DNA from: Oscillospiraceae bacterium
GTDB lineage: Bacteria > Bacillota > Clostridia > Oscillospirales > Acutalibacteraceae
Direction of reading: 5' to 3'
NCBI GenBank assembly: GCA_015065805.1
Contig: SVPN01000011.1
Span: forward strand, 1 to 49,107
DNA: 49,107 nucleotides
This document shows positions 25,039 to 32,360 of the stretch, piece by piece (the stretch's first letter is position 1; every line of letters begins with the position of its first letter). Both the position numbers and the translations under genes were made by a program. Below the pieces are notes generated by a model. That model ran no database searches and was not told the DNA's origin. It saw nothing but the letters and a program-made list of their open reading frames with translations.

Positions 25039-27351
25039 TTACATCAGACCGCCTAAGAGTTCGCGGCAGTCGGCAGTGGAGAGTGTGCCGTCGCCGTCCA
25101 CATCACCGGCGGCTTCCTGCGCCACGGTGAAGGCGCCTTCGTTGGAAAACTCCTTGAGGGCGGAGCGGATATCCGCTGTATCCGAAGAACCGTCGCGGTT
25201 AATGTCGCCGCGCACGGCAAGGGTGTATTCGGCAAGCAGGGTGTCGCCGTTCATCACCTTGACTGTCAGACCGGATTTCGCTTTGGCGGTGTCCGTCACC
25301 TCGGTGTCGCCGTCAAAGAAGCGGATGTAGCTGTTGTTTTCCATACCGCTCTTGGTGGCACCGACGGTGAAGTTTGCGTTGGGGGAGAAGATAACTTCCG
25401 TTTCCTCGTTGAGGGTGTAGGTGTCGTTGTGGATGGTGATGTTGCCCGCCCAGGAGCCCGTCTTGACAACCTCATCGGTGAAGTACTTGGTGACGGGTGC
25501 GTCGCACATCTGTGCGGCGTAAAGGGTGGCATCGCCCTGACTGCGAAGCTCGAAGGTCAGCTTTTTGATGACGCTCTGACCGTCTGCGGGCAGGATGTTG
25601 TTCCATTCGTACATACCCAGCAGGTTGAACGAGCGGGAATACTGACCGTCCTTGATGCCGAGCTCGGGATACTCGCTGAAGCCGAGCACGTTGTAGTAGT
25701 CGGAGGCGAGGGACACGAATTTGTCGCCCTCGGAGGTGGTCACGATCATCGAGATGTCGAAGTTGGCACCCGCACCGACTGACACGATCCAGTTGGGGAT
25801 CGCCTGCGGCGAGAAGGTCACGTTCGGATAGAAGCTGACCGCGTAGCCGCCCGTACCCTCGATGTTCAGCTCACCGTTTTTGTAGGTGTACGAGCCCGTG
25901 GCACCGGCGACGGGATCCTGCTCAAGGGTGTCAGGGTTCATCAGGTCGATGTAGTTCTGCTCACCGCTGAAGCAAACACTGTAAAGGTTGACATAGTCGT
26001 CGGTGTTGCCGATGACGAAATAGCGGATCGCGCGGATGTTGACAATGCCGTTTTCGGGCAGGGTGTACTGACCGCTGCCGTAGAGATAGTTGCCGACGTT
26101 GGCGGTGATGACATACTGACCGGGGGCAAAGTCGTTGAGCGTGCCGTTGACGATCTCCGACAGTCGCACGGTATGCTCAACCGCGTTGGCGTCCAGGAAA
26201 AGGATATCCGCATTGAACTGCGCCGTCGCGTTCAGCGAGATATTCAGATACGCATATTTGGAGAGATCCACACTGGTGTTATAGTTGGTGAAAGCAGTCG
26301 GCCAGCCGTAATCCGCGCCGGCTTTGTACAGGGTCACGGCACCGGAATAGGGGTTGTAGTAGGTCCACACACTGCTGTCACCCCCGGAGGTATATGCCTC
26401 GGGGATGAGGTTGCTCTGGGTGGGCATATAGTCGGTGCTGTGCGGCCAGGTAACCGCTTTCCACTCGGCGTGGAGCGAGCGGTCTGCCCAGATGGCGGTG
26501 GTATCAAACAGGAACTCCCAGCCGTTTTCGTCGAACCAGCCCAGGAACTCAAAGCCTTCACGGGTGGGGGTGTCGGGTTTCTTGGCATAGCCGCCCTCGG
26601 TGACGGTCTGTGCCGCCACGGAGGAGCCGCCGCGGGAGTCAAAGGTCACCTTGTAGCCCTGCGACACGGCGTGGTTGTTGATGACGGTGCCCGTGCGGGT
26701 GAGCAGGACGAACCAGTCCACCTTGAGCTTGCCGGTGTTCATCTGTGCAGGGGTCTTCCAGCAGTCACCCGTGCCGGTGGGACGGGCGCTGGTGGGATAG
26801 CTGTCATACACGTGGTACTTGCCGTCGCTGTAGCCGACCAGAGCAATGAAGTGACCGGGGACGTGCGCGATCGCCGTGCCGCCGTTGGCAAGATGGTTCT
26901 GCAGCTTCGTGTTGTAGGAGTTTGCCCAGTAGCCGTCACCGCTCGAGCCGCAGTCCACGGTAAAGCCGTAGCGCGTGCCGTATTTCGCCTGCAGCTTCGG
27001 ATACAGCGTGGTGCGGTAGGTGCCCGCGTGGGTGTTGCCGGGGTTGTAGCCGCCGATAGAATGCGCCCACGCCGCTGTTTCGGTCACGCTCATTTCGTTA
27101 CCCGTCAGGTAACCGACCGCGTTGACGGTGGCGAAGATGCCGCAACCCGTGCGGTACAGCGTACCCAGCGAATCGCCGTAGGTGTAGTTCTTCCATTTGG
27201 CGAGGTTCTGGCGCACGACAGCCGTCGGAATGACCGCTTCTGCCGATACGCTGAATGCGCAGGTGCTCGCCATCGAGAACAGCATCGACAGCACCAGCAC
27301 AAAGCTGAGCACCTTTGCAGATAACGTATGTATTGTCTTCATAAGCTTCAT
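25039..27351 (-). CDS. Secreted C39-like cysteine peptidase with InlB-type repeat and dockerin
   Basis: A 770-residue exported protein. Order: signal peptide (about 1-37); papain-like C39-type domain (about 40-220) with Cys70 in RTGCGIFATVNAVGYL, His167 in VPGHFIALVGY and Asp183 in YHVYDSYP; an InlB/Listeria-Bacteroides-type beta repeat (232-298, YKVTFDSRGG ... FLGWFDENG); two beta-rich modules (about 300-485 and 490-640); a third small beta region; and a C-terminal dockerin (about 712-770) with loops DINRDGSSD and DVDGDGTLS. It would cut peptides or peptidoglycan-related bonds outside the cell; the target is unknown. A peptidase with a dockerin is not a standard cellulosomal enzyme. The start at 27351 has AAAGGAACG. 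Confidence 0.8.
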   Translation of the reverse strand: MKLMKTIHTLSAKVLSFVLVLSMLFSMASTCAFSVSAEAVIPTAVVRQNLAKWKNYTYGDSLGTLYRTGCGIFATVNAVGYLTGNEMSVTETAAWAHSIGGYNPGNTHAGTYRTTLYPKLQAKYGTRYGFTVDCGSSGDGYWANSYNTKLQNHLANGGTAIAHVPGHFIALVGYSDGKYHVYDSYPTSARPTGTGDCWKTPAQMNTGKLKVDWFVLLTRTGTVINNHAVSQGYKVTFDSRGGSSVAAQTVTEGGYAKKPDTPTREGFEFLGWFDENGWEFLFDTTAIWADRSLHAEWKAVTWPHSTDYMPTQSNLIPEAYTSGGDSSVWTYYNPYSGAVTLYKAGADYGWPTAFTNYNTSVDLSKYAYLNISLNATAQFNADILFLDANAVEHTVRLSEIVNGTLNDFAPGQYVITANVGNYLYGSGQYTLPENGIVNIRAIRYFVIGNTDDYVNLYSVCFSGEQNYIDLMNPDTLEQDPVAGATGSYTYKNGELNIEGTGGYAVSFYPNVTFSPQAIPNWIVSVGAGANFDISMIVTTSEGDKFVSLASDYYNVLGFSEYPELGIKDGQYSRSFNLLGMYEWNNILPADGQSVIKKLTFELRSQGDATLYAAQMCDAPVTKYFTDEVVKTGSWAGNITIHNDTYTLNEETEVIFSPNANFTVGATKSGMENNSYIRFFDGDTEVTDTAKAKSGLTVKVMNGDTLLAEYTLAVRGDINRDGSSDTADIRSALKEFSNEGAFTVAQEAAGDVDGDGTLSTADCRELLGGLM

Positions 27352-27386
27352 CGTTCCTTTCTGAAAAGCCATATTATGATAGTTTA

Positions 27387-27414
27387 ATTATAACAAAAAC
27401 ACGATGAATGTCAA
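27387..27414 (-). promoter_or_regulatory. Strong sigma-A promoter of the C39-like peptidase gene
   Basis: Minus strand TTGACA, 16-bp spacer, TATAAT. Confidence 0.7.
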
Positions 27415-27644
27415 TCGTTTTTGGTGAAAATACCGATAAATCCGCAAAATTTGTGCAATTTTATGACAGATAGGACAAAAAGCGGTGCGTATCGGACAAA
27501 AACTGCAAAGAAAAACCCGCGAAAAACGGCGGTTTTGTGCAGGTTTTCCGAAAATGAGGATACGGTACGGCGATGGTATCGCGTTCTTTTTTGCAAGGAA
27601 TGTCTTTTAAGGTATCGTATTCCATATAAAGGTTTTGAAAAATC
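27415..27644. other. Intergenic segment without recognised gene
   Basis: Between the divergent promoters of the C39-like peptidase and hydrolase genes. It has A-rich stretches and partial dyads (GGATACGGTAC near 27558 and GGTATCGTATTCC near 27611) but no frame with an RBS and no convincing RNA structure. Confidence 0.4.
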
Positions 27645-27673
27645 TTGTCAAGCGGCGGGGAAAATGCTATACT
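27645..27673 (+). promoter_or_regulatory. Sigma-A promoter of the alpha/beta hydrolase gene
   Basis: TTGTCA, 17-bp spacer, TATACT, followed by AGGAGATGAT. Confidence 0.7.
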
Positions 27674-27694
27674 GAACAGCAGGAGATGATACGT

Positions 27695-28636
27695 ATGTGG
27701 ATATGGATCGGAATCGGCACAGCGGTTGTTTCGGCGGCGGTGCTGATCATTGCCTATGTCTGCTTCCGTATGGCATTCTATGTGCCGACGCGCAAGCCGA
27801 TAACGGATGACCGTGTGGATGTTCCCGAGGGAAAGGCGTATGAGCCGTACCGCGAGGATATGGAACGGTGGGCGAGAGAAACGCGCGCCCTTCCTCACGA
27901 AGCGATATCGGTCACATCGTTTGACGGGCTGACTCTGCGCGGCAAGTATTATGAATGCGCACCCAATGCGCCGATCGAGCTGATGTTTCACGGGTATCGC
28001 GGGCACGCGGAGCGGGATCTGTGCGGCGGCGTTCAGCGTTGCTTCAAGCTGGGACATAACGCCCTGATCGTCAACCAGCGCGCCAGTGCCGACAGTGACG
28101 GACACGTTATTACGTTCGGCATACGCGAGTATCGGGATTGCCTGACCTGGGTGGCATTTATGACACAACGCTTCGGCAAGAATGCCCGCATCATCCTGAC
28201 AGGCATCTCGATGGGAGCGGCAACGGTGATGATGACAGCGGATCAGCCGCTTCCCGATCAGGTGATCGGCATTCTGGCGGACTGCGGCTATTCCTCCCCG
28301 AAGGCGATCATCTGCAAGGTGATCCGCCAAATGGGGTTGCCCGTGGCACTTGCCTATCCGTTTGTGCGGCTGGGCGGCTTGCTGTACGGTGGATTTGATA
28401 TTGAATCCCGTTCGGCGACGGAGGCGCTCAGAAACAGCCGTGTGCCGGTGCTGTTTTTCCACGGAGAGGCGGATGACTTTGTGCCGTGTGAGATGAGCCG
28501 TGAGAATTATGCGGCGTGCACCTCGCGCAAGCGGCTGGTTACGGTGAAGGATGCCGACCACGGACTTGCCTATCTTTGCGATCCCGAAGGATATCGGCAG
28601 GCAGTGCGGGAATTTTTCGACGAATCTTGCACTTGA
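27695..28636 (+). CDS. Membrane-anchored alpha/beta hydrolase
   Basis: A 313-residue serine hydrolase with an N-terminal membrane helix (about residues 3-28). Motifs: oxyanion region MFHGYRGHAERD, nucleophile elbow GISMGAA, catalytic Asp in FFHGEADDFVP and His in DADHGLAYL. It resembles the YtpA/BAAT-like extended alpha/beta hydrolases of Firmicutes. The substrate is likely an ester or acyl group; specificity cannot be read. The ATG at 27695 has AGGAGATGAT. The promoter of the next gene overlaps its stop codon. Confidence 0.8.
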   Translation: MWIWIGIGTAVVSAAVLIIAYVCFRMAFYVPTRKPITDDRVDVPEGKAYEPYREDMERWARETRALPHEAISVTSFDGLTLRGKYYECAPNAPIELMFHGYRGHAERDLCGGVQRCFKLGHNALIVNQRASADSDGHVITFGIREYRDCLTWVAFMTQRFGKNARIILTGISMGAATVMMTADQPLPDQVIGILADCGYSSPKAIICKVIRQMGLPVALAYPFVRLGGLLYGGFDIESRSATEALRNSRVPVLFFHGEADDFVPCEMSRENYAACTSRKRLVTVKDADHGLAYLCDPEGYRQAVREFFDESCT

Positions 28637-28655
28637 AGCAAAACTATGGTATAAT
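28627..28655 (+). promoter_or_regulatory. Sigma-A promoter of the phosphodiester glycosidase gene
   Basis: TTGCAC, 17-bp spacer, TATAAT. The -35 lies on the stop codon region of the preceding gene. Confidence 0.65.
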
Positions 28656-28690
28656 GAATAAAATATGTCTTTAACAAGGAGGCAGAATCT

Positions 28691-30784
28691 ATGAAAAACA
28701 AGAAGTATTCCCGCGCGCTGGTGTGGCTGTTGACAGCCGCATTGCTGGTGACAGCGGTGTTGCCCGTATCCGCACTCAGCTTTACGGTCGGCAACACGGT
28801 TGACGGCATCGGTACCATCGTCAGCAGTGAGTCCTCGACGGTGGCACAGGGGCTTGCGTACAACAAAACGACCTTCACCGACAAAAACGGTATGGGTCAA
28901 AGTCTGTACACAATGGAGTTCAATCCCGCATCGACCGGCTACATCCCGATGATGTATCAGGCGAAGCCCAGCTACGGCTGCACCACGGAGAAATCCATTG
29001 CCGCGGCTCAGGCAGAAGGCTATGAGGTTCTGGGCGGTATCAACGGTGAGTTCGGTTCTGCCAACGTGGAGAACTGGGGTACGCTGGACAGCCGTATGAT
29101 CACCAACGGCCGCATCATCGCCGACAGTGAAAATTGCGACGTGATGTGCCTGGCGTTTGACAACACCGGCAAGTTTCAGTTGGTGCAATCCAAAATGGTC
29201 TACCATTTCTATGTGGAGGGCAGTGAGGTGTTCAACGCCGCAGGCGGTGCACCCGTTATCGGTTCGATCAACAAGCGCTATGTCGGCACCAACTGGTGGA
29301 GCCCGTTCTGCTATTTCGACTACGCGACGGGCGGCAATACCTACACCAACGAAAATGTCAAGGGTGTCGAAGTGGTGTTCAACAAGTTGGACGGCACCGA
29401 GCTGACGGTGGAGGGTATTCTGCAGGGCGAAGTGGTGTCGGTCAACACCGATGCCTACGCGACGGCTATGACCGAAAACCAGTTTGTGCTGTACGCGCAG
29501 AACGGTTCGGATAACTATGCACGTCTTGCTCAGCTGAAGGTCGGACAGAAGGTGCAGATCTACGCTGAGGAGACCAACGAAGCCTCCAAAGAGATTATGA
29601 AGAATGCCGTGACCGTAACGGCGGCGACCTATCCGATCGTGGTGGACGGCAAGGACAATTCCTACAACACCCCGAATGCGGAGGATATCGAGTGGACGGA
29701 CGCACAGCGCACCGCCATCGGTGTCAAGGAGGACGGCACGCTGGTGTTTGTGTGCGTGGACGGTCGCGGCACGAGCGACAACTTCAACGAGGGCATCAAC
29801 CTGCACGATCTTGCGCAGCTGATGCTCACCCTCGGCTGTAAGCACGCGGTCAACCTGGACGGCGGCGGCTCCACCACGATGGTGGCGGGCGACGAAACCA
29901 AGCTGACCTACGGCCGCGGCGTTTCCAGCTCGATGCTGATCGTCAAAAAGACGGGTGCTTACGCGGATGCCGACGAAAAAGCGGCACTCAAAACCGTGAT
30001 CGACAAGGCAACCGCTCAGTCCTACACCGGTGCTCAGCAGGCGGCGGTGAACGCGGCGATCGCCAAGGCAAACGCCGTGTATAACAATGCCGATGCGGCG
30101 ACAGCGGACTATGTCCGCGAGCGCGGCAATCTGTTGCTGGCGATGGGCGAGATTAAAAACGTGCTTCCCAAGGACTACATTTCGCTGAATGTCGAGGACT
30201 GGTCGTACGATTCGGCAAAGATCCAGGCGTTCAATGTCGGCGGAGCCCTCAAGATCAACAACACCGACGGCCTCTGGCCGCTCGCTTCGTATGGCTGTAA
30301 GATTAAGGTTGCGGCAGGAAGCAAGCTGTTCTTTGATGTGACGGTTGCCGATAAGGCGGTGTTCACGCTGATGATCAACGGTGAAGGCACGATCGTCAAC
30401 AGCTACATTGCACCCAACAACATCGACAGCGGTACGGGCGACATCATCGGCGGCGGTAAGACCTTCAAGGGTGAGATCGACCTGAGCCAGATCGTGCAGG
30501 GCGATTTTGAGCTGACCGGTATCGGTGTGCAGACTGTCGGCGTTGCAGGCGTGTCCTCGCAGGTCACGATCCGTCAGCTGGACATCCGCGGCGCGTATGA
30601 GACGGGCGATGTGGACGGCGACTATTATGTCAACAGCAACGACGCGCGTCTGGCGTTGAAGGCACTGCTGAAGACGGCAGAGCTGACCGAACAGCAGGAA
30701 ACGGCGGCGGATGCCAACGCCGACGGTGATCTCACCGCGGCGGATATCCGCGCGATCCTGATGAAGAGTGTCGGCCTGCTGTGA
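28691..30784 (+). CDS. Secreted phosphodiester glycosidase (NAGPA-like) with dockerin
   Basis: A 697-residue exported protein. Signal peptide (1-28); NAGPA-type phosphodiester glycosidase domain (about 55-420) with GGINGEFG, NGRIIADS, CVDGRG, the signature NLDGGGSTTM (388-397) and a GRGVSSSMLI end; FIVAR-like helical repeat (about 425-490); beta module (495-632) carrying NNTDGLWP, which resembles NTTGMWP in the large phosphoesterase at 3895-8391; dockerin (637-697) with DVDGDYYVN and DANADGDLT. The family removes sugars linked through phosphodiesters, such as the GlcNAc cap of phosphomannose. RBS AAGGAGG precedes the ATG. It is followed by its own terminator. Confidence 0.85.
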   Translation: MKNKKYSRALVWLLTAALLVTAVLPVSALSFTVGNTVDGIGTIVSSESSTVAQGLAYNKTTFTDKNGMGQSLYTMEFNPASTGYIPMMYQAKPSYGCTTEKSIAAAQAEGYEVLGGINGEFGSANVENWGTLDSRMITNGRIIADSENCDVMCLAFDNTGKFQLVQSKMVYHFYVEGSEVFNAAGGAPVIGSINKRYVGTNWWSPFCYFDYATGGNTYTNENVKGVEVVFNKLDGTELTVEGILQGEVVSVNTDAYATAMTENQFVLYAQNGSDNYARLAQLKVGQKVQIYAEETNEASKEIMKNAVTVTAATYPIVVDGKDNSYNTPNAEDIEWTDAQRTAIGVKEDGTLVFVCVDGRGTSDNFNEGINLHDLAQLMLTLGCKHAVNLDGGGSTTMVAGDETKLTYGRGVSSSMLIVKKTGAYADADEKAALKTVIDKATAQSYTGAQQAAVNAAIAKANAVYNNADAATADYVRERGNLLLAMGEIKNVLPKDYISLNVEDWSYDSAKIQAFNVGGALKINNTDGLWPLASYGCKIKVAAGSKLFFDVTVADKAVFTLMINGEGTIVNSYIAPNNIDSGTGDIIGGGKTFKGEIDLSQIVQGDFELTGIGVQTVGVAGVSSQVTIRQLDIRGAYETGDVDGDYYVNSNDARLALKALLKTAELTEQQETAADANADGDLTAADIRAILMKSVGLL

Positions 30785-30804
30785 TACCATTCCGATAAAT
30801 ACGT

Positions 30805-30843
30805 GTGCCGTCGCGTTCGGTTGAACGCGACGGCACTTTTTTT
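30805..30843 (+). terminator. Terminator of the phosphodiester glycosidase gene
   Basis: 14-bp stem GTGCCGTCGCGTTC / GAACGCGACGGCAC, loop GGTT, then a T-run. Confidence 0.85.
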
Positions 30844-30884
30844 CGGAGGAAGAAACTGCCGTTGTGTCAAAGCGGCAATGACGC

Positions 30885-30913
30885 TTGACAGAACAGCGTA
30901 TAATCTATATACT
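30885..30913 (+). promoter_or_regulatory. Strong sigma-A promoter of the GHL10 gene
   Basis: TTGACA, 17-bp spacer, TATACT. Confidence 0.7.
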
Positions 30914-30946
30914 GAATTTAAAGAGAAACCAAAGGAGGCTTCTGTT

Positions 30947-32311
30947 ATGAGAAACCGTATTCTTTGCATATGTCTTGCTCTGGCAATGGTGCTGACGATG
31001 TTCAGCGCGATGGCGGTCGCGCCCGCATCGGCGGCGACGGTCAAGCCGAATATTATGGGTGATATCAACGGTGACGGCGTGATGAACACCATCGATGCCC
31101 GCCAATACCTCAAGCAAACGCTGACGGGCGTGAGCTTCACGGGGATGACGGCGACCCTTGCCGATCTCAACAGTGACGGTCAGTACGGTACACAGGATGT
31201 GCGCGAAATGGTGAAGATGTCCTTGCAGACGAATGAGAACAAACCGACCCGCGCGTTCTGGGTGCCCTATATGGAAGTGGAAACGATGCTCAAATCGGGC
31301 GATGTTGCCACGGCGAAGGCGGCGATCGACGCGTGTATGCAGGATTGCGCCGACCGCGGCACCAACGTGGTGTATTTCCACGTGCGTGCCAACAGCGATG
31401 CGTATTACCAATCGTCGCTGTTCAACTACAACTGGCGCGCAAAGCCCCTCATCAATGCGGGCTTTGATCCGCTCAGCTATGCGATTCAGTCGGCACACGC
31501 CAAGGGAATGGAGCTGCACGCGTGGGTCAACCCGTACCGCATCGGTTCTTCCGATACCAACGCGAAGCTGACGGCGACCTTCTACAAGGGCAATAAGTAT
31601 TATTACATTCCCAGCGATGCGTCGGTGCAGGAGCTGGTGGTCGGCGGTGTGCGTGAGCTTGTGGAGAACTACGACATCGACGGCATTCAGTTTGATGACT
31701 ATTTCTATCCGACCGGCTTGATGAACGAAACCGCCGCTGAGGATTTCGAAGCGGACGATTATGCGGCAACGGGTAACGGGATGTCCATCGGTGACTGGCG
31801 TCGCAACGCGGTCAACGAGCTGCTTGCCGCGTGCTATAAGGTCTGCCACTCCCGCGAGGGTTGCGTGTTCGGCATCAGCCCGAGCTACGATTTTGAGTCC
31901 AACTACGGCGATATGTATGCGGATGCCGCATTCTGGGCAAAGAATCCCGGCTATGTGGATTATTTAGCACCTCAGCTGTACATCGGTTTTGACCACGCGT
32001 ATGCGCCGTTTGACAAAGCCATCGAGCGCTGGCAGACCCTGCCGCGTCTGCAGACGGTGGATATGATCGCGGGTCTGGCACTGTACAAGACCGGTCTGCT
32101 GGAGGATACGTGGGCAGGCACGGCGGGCAAGGTCGAGTGGAAGAACAACAACGACATCATGTCCCGTCAGATCGCGCTGACCAAGTCGCTGGATTGGGAC
32201 GGCGTGGCGTTTTACAGTCATCAATCGTTCGAGGTCGGCTCCGACCGCGACGCAACGGTCGCCAATGCCGATATGGCGGCGGCTTGCAAGGACTGGCTTG
32301 TATTTGAATAA
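30947..32311 (+). CDS. Secreted GHL10/DUF187-type glycoside hydrolase with N-terminal dockerin
   Basis: A 454-residue exported enzyme. Signal peptide (1-30), then a dockerin placed at the N-terminus (37-93, loops DINGDGVMN and DLNSDGQYG), then a GHL10-like TIM barrel (about 101-450): TRAFWVPYMEVE, GTNVVYFHVRANSDAYY, ELHAWVNPYRIG, the active-site strand DGIQFDDYFYP (245-255), VFGISPSYDF, LAPQLYIGF and GVAFYSHQS. Characterised relatives such as DigH act on denuded peptidoglycan glycan; others are uncharacterised. AAAGGAGG precedes ATG 30947. The N-terminal dockerin is unlike the C-terminal ones on the four other dockerin proteins here. Confidence 0.82.
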   Translation: MRNRILCICLALAMVLTMFSAMAVAPASAATVKPNIMGDINGDGVMNTIDARQYLKQTLTGVSFTGMTATLADLNSDGQYGTQDVREMVKMSLQTNENKPTRAFWVPYMEVETMLKSGDVATAKAAIDACMQDCADRGTNVVYFHVRANSDAYYQSSLFNYNWRAKPLINAGFDPLSYAIQSAHAKGMELHAWVNPYRIGSSDTNAKLTATFYKGNKYYYIPSDASVQELVVGGVRELVENYDIDGIQFDDYFYPTGLMNETAAEDFEADDYAATGNGMSIGDWRRNAVNELLAACYKVCHSREGCVFGISPSYDFESNYGDMYADAAFWAKNPGYVDYLAPQLYIGFDHAYAPFDKAIERWQTLPRLQTVDMIAGLALYKTGLLEDTWAGTAGKVEWKNNNDIMSRQIALTKSLDWDGVAFYSHQSFEVGSDRDATVANADMAAACKDWLVFE

Positions 32312-32316
32312 ACGAT

Positions 32317-32360
32317 AAAAAGCGGTACGGAAACCGACGGTTTCCGTACCGCTTTTTTTT
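32317..32360. terminator. Bidirectional terminator
   Basis: 19-bp stem AAAAAGCGGTACGGAAACC with loop GAC and T-runs on both strands, between the convergent GHL10 and GH31 genes. Confidence 0.85.

Noticed and set aside
27461-30790. An open frame of over 1100 codons on the minus strand
   Set aside because: It lies antisense to the hydrolase and phosphodiester glycosidase genes, has no RBS, and its His/Arg-rich composition is what the complement of a biased GC-rich gene gives.
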